A stretch of DNA of 64,000 nucleotides from Heterohyrax brucei (lineage: Eukaryota > Chordata > Mammalia > Hyracoidea > Procaviidae): contig CM053140.1 of NCBI GenBank assembly GCA_028571685.1, forward strand, positions 20,069,501-20,133,500, read 5' to 3'. A program made the translations under genes and the position numbers. The notes below the pieces were generated by a model, which had not been told where the DNA came from, did no database searches, and saw only the letters and a list, made by a program, of their open reading frames with translations. This document shows positions 58,881 through 64,000 of the stretch, one piece after another (position 1 is the first letter of the stretch; each line of letters opens with the position of its first letter).

Positions 58881-59130
58881 AGCAGCTGCTGCTATGGTGT
58901 AGGTCTGACTCTTGTGATCAATAGGGTTTTCATTAGCTGATACTGGAAAGTAGATTACCAGGCCTTTCTTCCTAGTCCATCTTTTAAATTGGAAGCCCCT
59001 CTGAGACGTGTTCAGCATCCAGAAACATGCAAACCTCCACTGACAGATGGGGGGTGGCTGTGCACAAGATACTCTGGCTGAGAATCAAATCCGACACTCC
59101 TGTATGGAACGCAAGAATTCTACCTTTGAA
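58881..59130 (-). repeat. C-type tRNA-derived SINE
   Basis: attaccaggcctttcttcct, actctggctgagaatcaaat and tatggaacgcaagaattcta. Same layout as 8301-8496, longer. Confidence 0.65.
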
Positions 59131-59187
59131 TTCTAATGACATGGTTCATTTCCTTTCAAAATACTATAGGAAATGCTACACTTGTAA

Positions 59188-59351
59188 CAAAACCAAAAAA
59201 CTCATTGCTGTCAAGTTGCTGCCAACTCATAGCAACCCTATAGGATGGAGTAGAATCACCCCACAGAGTTTCCAGAGTGCCTGGTGGATTTGAACGGCCA
59301 ATGTTTTGGTTACAAGCCACAGCACTTAGCCACTATGCCACTAGCGTTTTC
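59188..59351 (-). repeat. AfroSINE (A-type)
   Basis: ctcattgctgtcaagttgct through agccactatgccactagcgt. Flanks acacttgta and atacttgca are a likely target duplication. Confidence 0.92.
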
Positions 59352-59369
59352 ATACTTGCAATTGGTAAC

Positions 59370-59807
59370 ACTCTTCACATATTATTTCACTTCATAGTCA
59401 AAAGAACTTTACATAAAGATGCTGTTATTTAGCTCCATTCCACAGATAAGGAAACTGAGACCAAAAGAGATTTCTAATCTGCCTGAGGAGACACAGTAAA
59501 TGGCAGAGCTGTGTTGAATCCAGACAGCCTGACTCCAGAATGGGCTTTGGGAGCATGAGGAAGAAAACAAAGGCAGCCTGGGGAGTGGAGATGAGAGCTG
59601 AAGGAAGACGGCGCCAGGGTGACGACTTAGGGGGCTGGCTTGGCATGACCCAAGGCTTATAGCCACTGCCATTGAGCCGATTCTGACTCATAGTGACCCT
59701 ATAGGTCACAGTAGAACTGCCCCATAGAGTTTCCAAGGAGCACCTGGTAGATCTGAACTGCTGACCTGTTGGTTAGCAGACATAGTGTATAATCACCAAG
59801 GCTTGGG
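59370..59807. repeat. MIR (+) then AfroSINE (-)
   Basis: 59370-59540 MIR (ccacagataaggaaactgag). 59662-59807 A-type SINE in reverse (ccattgagccgattctgact, cctgttggttagcagacata), head end truncated. Confidence 0.88.
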
Positions 59808-59888
59808 GCCCAAAAAGGCCCAGTGCAGGACAAAGAAGAGCATGAGGGGCAAGCAGTAGGAGGTGAGGCTAAAGTGCAGATATTGATG

Positions 59889-60520
59889 TGATGTCATGGT
59901 GAATTTCATGCATCCACTTAGCTTGGCTATGGTGGCCAGTTGTTTGGTCAAACACTAGTTTGTATGTTGCTGTGAAGGTGTTTTGTAGCTGATTAACATT
60001 TACAGTGATTAACATTTACAGTTGATTTTATGTCAAGAGGTAACCCTGGTGGTGTAGTGGTTAAGTGTTATGGCTGCTAACTGAAAGGCTGGCAGTTTAA
60101 ATCCACCAGGAGCTCCTTGGAAACTCTATGAGGCAGTTCTACTCTGCCCTGCAGGGTTGCTACGAGTTGGAATTGACTTGATGGCAATGGGTTTGTTTTA
60201 AATTGAGATTACTCTTGATAATGTGAGTGGGCCTCATCTAATCCATTGAAGGCCTTCAAAGCAAAACCCCCAAAACAAAAAGCCCTCAGGTTTCTGGGAG
60301 AAGAAGGAATTCTGCCTCAAGACTGTGGCATAGAAAACTTTGCTGAGTTTCCAACCTACTACCTGTCCTCTGTCTTTTGGACTTAAGACAGTTTCCAGGC
60401 AGCTGGCTGCCCTACAGATTTCAGACTTGCCAGCCTCCACAATCGCGTGAGCCAATTCCTTCAAATAAATTTATCTCTGGATGGATATTGTTTCTTTGGG
60501 GAAGCTTGACTGATAAGCTG
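59889..60520 (+). repeat. MLT2-type ERVL LTR, split by a SINE
   Basis: catggtgaatttcatgcatc, ttgctgtgaaggtgttttgt, gtgagtgggcctcatctaat, cacaatcgcgtgagccaatt and an end agcttgactgataagc. Solo LTR without internal genes. Confidence 0.82.
60041..60202 (+). repeat. AfroSINE (A-type) inside MLT2
   Basis: taaccctggtggtgtagtgg, aaatccaccaggagctcctt and ttgacttgatggcaatgggt. Confidence 0.95.
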
Positions 60521-61209
60521 TGTCACAGAAGGTCTATGGACCAAGCTAAGCAGTGTGGATAGAATCTTGAAGATAATGAAGGATTTTAAACCCTGGGGCT
60601 GTAAGAGATGGCCTCAGAATTGTGTCGCAAAAGAGTGTCCCTTAGGTGTATATGAGACTCTCATGATCTCATGAGGGGCCCTGGGGAGGGATAGTCAGAA
60701 AAGAAGAAACATTAGCCAAGAAGCACCATCCTGCTAAGAAGAGAGTGTGGCAATATGCCTCAGAATGTTCTGGAAAGATAAGGACTGAGATTGCGTTGGA
60801 CCATTAGTTACTCATCAGTACTGCGCCCACAGAGATCTCAAGGAATGTAGGCACAGAGGTCACCACGGCAAGGAGGAACTGGGAGGGGGCTGACACCGTC
60901 AGGAAGCTTGACAGATGCAGGCAGTGGCTGGACAGGGAGGAAGGAAAAAGGGTGGGATTTGGGGAAGGAGGTGTTTGTCTTCCCTTGAGACACAGAAGGG
61001 ATAGGAGTGTGTGATAGGGAGGTAGGGGTGCATACGTGGAGGAGTGTGCAATGAAGGGACTAGAAGAAACCTTGGATGCCCACCTGTGCACTCCGAGCCC
61101 TTGGCATCCCACCAGGCTTCCTTACCCACAGTAAAGGGTGCCTGAGCAGTAGAACTGGATGCCACCATCTCCTCCCCCAGGTCTAGATCTGGTTTGTCAT
61201 GACATTACA
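60521..61209. other. No gene recognised
   Basis: Unique intron 3 sequence. Confidence 0.45.
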
Positions 61210-61590
61210 ACCAGATGGGATTTTGGAATTCACTAGGATTGACATCCTTATTTTATCGATGAGGAAAAAGGCCCAGAAGGACTAAGGAAGTCATTCAAGG
61301 CCCCACACAGCCAACAAGGCAATGATCCGGGACCAGAAGCGGATTTGCCACCAGCCTGGCCTCGTCACTCTACCCACCATAGTGGCTGCTGGAGTTCATG
61401 CGGGGTGCAAACGGTTCATGCACTCAGCTGCTAACCAAAATGTTAGAGGTTTGAGTCTACCCAGAGGTTCCTCCGAAGAAAGGTCTGGTGATCTAGTTCC
61501 AAACAATCAGCCATTGGAAACCCTATGGGGCGCATTTCTACTCTGACACACGTGCATGAGGCATCATGAGTCAGAGGCCCCTGGCAGTAA
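61210..61590 (+). repeat. MIR then B-type SINE
   Basis: 61210-61380 MIR-like (tttatcgatgaggaaaaagg). 61395-61590 B-type (tgcggggtgcaaacggttca, gaggtttgagtctacccaga, tctactctgacacacgtgca). Confidence 0.82.
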
Positions 61591-61621
61591 CTGGTAGTGG
61601 CTTTAGCAGGCCTTTGGGGGC

Positions 61622-61845
61622 AGCACTGTCAATAGAATTTTCTGCAGTTATGGAAAACACTTAAGTCTGTACCCTCCAGGACAGAAGCCACCAGCCACAT
61701 GGCTTTTCAACACTTGAAATATGGCTGGCACAAGTGAAGAACTAAATCTTAAACTTTGTTTAATTTAATGTTAGTGAATTAATTAAGTTGATTCAATTTA
61801 AGCAACCACACGTGGCCAGTGGCAACTGTTTTAGACAGTGTGGCT
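61622..61845 (+). mobile_element. hAT-type MER element (MER58-like), near full length
   Basis: Left end gcactgtcaatagaattttc; centre taatttaatgttagtgaatt; right end ccacacgtggccagtggcaa, ctgttttagacagtg. Terminal inverted repeats are recognisable. Confidence 0.82.
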
Positions 61846-62574
61846 CCAAGAATGTTCCCAAAGCAGACTTTGACAAGCACCTGAAAACTCACAGTCTGTC
61901 TAAAGGGACCATCACCCCCTCCCCAAAGGGGCAGCCTGACGTCCTAGGTGGTGGTAGCTACTTGTGTAAGTTGGAAAGCAACTGCCAAGAATGCCCTGGA
62001 CTGCAGCAGGTAGCCAGCTGCCAATCTGTCACTTTGTGTCTGGTGGGTGGAGGAGAGGTGCCACGTTCACTCTGCAGCCCTGTGCTGGCACGGGGGGCCC
62101 AGGCCCCAGGGCTTTCCACTCCATTGGGCAGGGCCAGGGAAGAGTGACTGCCCTGCCTGTGTTTCATGTGCCCAGTGGCTGTGCTACAGCAGGAATGGCT
62201 GAGGGTTGAGGGCTGGGGACAGCGGGGATAGAGGAGGGTGGAGGATGGGGGTTGGCCCCTGGATGGAGCAGTTGACAAGAGCCTGTCTGGAGGCAGTGTG
62301 GCAGGCTCCTTTCAGCTCAGGTGGAGCCTCTGCTCTGGGCGCCCTGTGTGCTAGTGTCCCCGCTTCTCTGTGTGAGCTGCCCTGGCTTCTCCAGTACTCC
62401 CAGCACAAGTTGTCCACAGAAACCCACAGCCCCAGACTAGGTGGAGACACCATTCCTGCCCTGTTGCGACTCTTGTGGCTCCATGTTCTTTTATTTCCTG
62501 GCATTTATCACAGAGAAAACTCAAAAAGTATCTGCAATAACACTTGTGAGGTAGGTAGAGCACATATCTGGAGA
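61846..62574. other. No gene recognised
   Basis: GC-rich unique sequence; overlapping frames of 106-128 codons on both strands have no known domain. Confidence 0.45.
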
Positions 62575-62946
62575 TGGGCCATGGGAGTGTGAATCATGGC
62601 TCTGCTCCTTGCTATGTGGCCTTAGGTGAGTTACTTAAACTCTGTATGCCTCAGTTTTCTGTGGTTTTATCCACAGGGAGAATCAAACCAGATACTGCAT
62701 GTAGAGTCCCTAGAACAGTGATTAGCACATTGAAGGAGGAATGATGGGCTCTCCTGGGTGTCACAGATGGTCAAGAGCTCAGGTTTGGGTTACAGGGTTG
62801 AGTCTACCCAGAGGTACTTGTGAAGAAAGGCCTGGTGATCAATTTCTGAAAAATCAGCCTTTTAAAACCCTATGGAGCACAGTTCTACTCTGACACTCAT
62901 GAGGTCACTATGAGTCAAAATTAACTTGATGACAACTGTTTTTTAG
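62575..62946 (+). repeat. MIR then B-type SINE
   Basis: 62575-62735 MIR (ttgctatgtggccttaggtg, gcctcagttttctgtgg). 62750-62946 B-type (gttgagtctacccagaggta, gaagaaaggcctggtgatca). Confidence 0.85.
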
Positions 62947-63057
62947 GCTGCAGGAAGCAAACTTTCCCCGAAGTCGCACAGCAAACACTGGGGCTGTAGG
63001 CCTCAATACAGTGTGGGGCCACAGAGGTGGAAACTGAATTTCAAAGTGCTTTCTGGG

Positions 63058-63420
63058 TGTGGCGGGGTTTACGGTTGCCTCCCCAAAAGATGTGTAAGTA
63101 TCTAATCCCTGGAATTTATGACTATCACCTTATTTGGAAAGTGGGTCTTTTCAGACATAAGTAAACTCTTCAGAGGAGGTTATCTTGGGTTATGCAGGTG
63201 GGTCATAAACACAGTCAGAGTAGCAGACGGAGTTTGAGAGGTCAAGCAAAGACAGTGGCAGAGGTTGCAGAGACGGGGCTGCAAGCTAAGGGATGCCTGA
63301 AGCCACAAGGAGCTGGAAGAGGCAAGGAACGGATTCTACCCTCAAGTGGATTCTACCCTACCAACACCTTCATGACAGACATTTAGCCTCAAAGTGTGAG
63401 ATAATACATTTCTGATATTT
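63058..63420 (+). repeat. MLT1-type LTR
   Basis: ttgcctccccaaaagatgtg, accttatttggaaagtgggt, gagctggaagaggcaaggaa and cctcaaagtgtgagataata. Confidence 0.78.
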
Positions 63421-63532
63421 CAGGCAGTGACAATTGAACAACATGAGTAGTTTGGGTTCTTGTCTAATCACACTCACGGTAGAGTGTACCTGGGATAGTC
63501 AAGAATGTGTTGACTTTCAAATCCTTGGCTAA

Positions 63533-63698
63533 AACCCAACCAAAACCCACTATCTTTGATTTGGGTCTGACGCATAGCAACCCTAGAGTTCAGAGTAGTA
63601 CTGCCCTATAGAGTTTCCAAGGAGCACCTGGCAGATTTGAACTGCTGACCTTTGATTAGCAGACATAGCATTTAACCCACTATGCCACCAAGGATTCC
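63533..63698 (-). repeat. AfroSINE (A-type)
   Basis: ccctatagagtttccaagga through acccactatgccaccaagga. Confidence 0.92.
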
Positions 63699-63856
63699 TT
63701 GGGTAGCAGCAGCAAATGATAAACCCAAGGGTTAGCTCTGTTCTTGTTTAACTGAATCAAGTTTAACTGAAACACAGTCACATCCATCCAGTGACATATG
63801 ACAGAGCCAGGTCGTGGTCACACGGCTGAAAATATTTATTATCCAGCTCTTCAGAG

Positions 63857-63990
63857 AAGACCCTGGTGGCGTAATGCTTAAGGGCTACATCTGCTAACCA
63901 AAAGGTCAGCAGTTCAAATCTGCCAGGCTTTTCTTGAAAACTCTGTAGATTTATATTCTATTCCATAAAACCAATCTCTAGCAGAGGACA
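63857..63990 (+). repeat. AfroSINE (A-type), degraded tail
   Basis: gaccctggtggcgtaatgct, ctaaccaaaaggtcagcagt and ttcaaatctgccaggctttt. The tail is unclear near the window end. Confidence 0.85.
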
Positions 63991-64000
63991 CCAGGGTTGG

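Noticed and set aside
61958..62592. Overlapping 106-128 codon frames on both strands
   Set aside because: Open on both strands in GC-rich sequence, which indicates few stop codons by composition and not coding.

Overview
The window is intronic DNA from a placental mammal of the clade Afrotheria. It covers part of one gene on the minus strand, CACNA1A, which encodes the pore-forming alpha-1A subunit of the Cav2.1 (P/Q-type) neuronal calcium channel. The clade call rests on about 40 copies of the tRNA-derived AfroSINE, about a dozen copies of a related SINE (called B-type here), a third SINE type (C-type), and fragments of the RTE LINE that shares their 3' tail. The density and decay look like an elephant, manatee or hyrax type of genome, but I cannot name the species.

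Three consecutive coding exons are certain. In transcription order (right to left) they are exon 4 (24619-24710, 92 bp), exon 5 (20054-20206, 153 bp) and exon 6 (14491-14684, 194 bp). All have consensus splice sites, and their phases join into one 146-residue open frame. They encode the end of the domain I S3-S4 loop, the IS4 voltage sensor, the S4-S5 linker, IS5, the extracellular turret, and the pore loop with its selectivity-filter glutamate. I find neither exon 3 nor exon 7. Intron 3 therefore fills 24711 to beyond 64000 (over 39 kb) and intron 6 fills 1-14490 and continues leftwards. Introns 4 and 5 are complete, at 4412 and 5369 bp.

The rest is layered transposon history. The oldest layer is L2 and MIR fragments. 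Above it lie old L1M pieces, hAT and Tigger-like DNA transposons, and MLT1, MLT2 and a clade-specific MLT1-like LTR. Another layer is a poly-A-tailed repeat family (R1, five copies) that I cannot classify. The A-, B- and C-type SINEs came last, several with readable target-site duplications. Insertion order can be read directly at many places, most clearly in a four-level nest at 35877-36968.

The least routine structures are a fold-back mariner remnant (40168-40721), a 61-bp segment copied from 1.4 kb away into a MIR (23749-23809), and a pair of inverted L1M arms in intron 6 (6526-7385). Two more are a retroposon with a perfect 12-bp target duplication (35367-35620) and a TATA/Kozak/splice-donor arrangement in intron 3 (52118-52230). 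I found no prokaryotic system, CRISPR array, intact mobile-element gene or second protein-coding gene.
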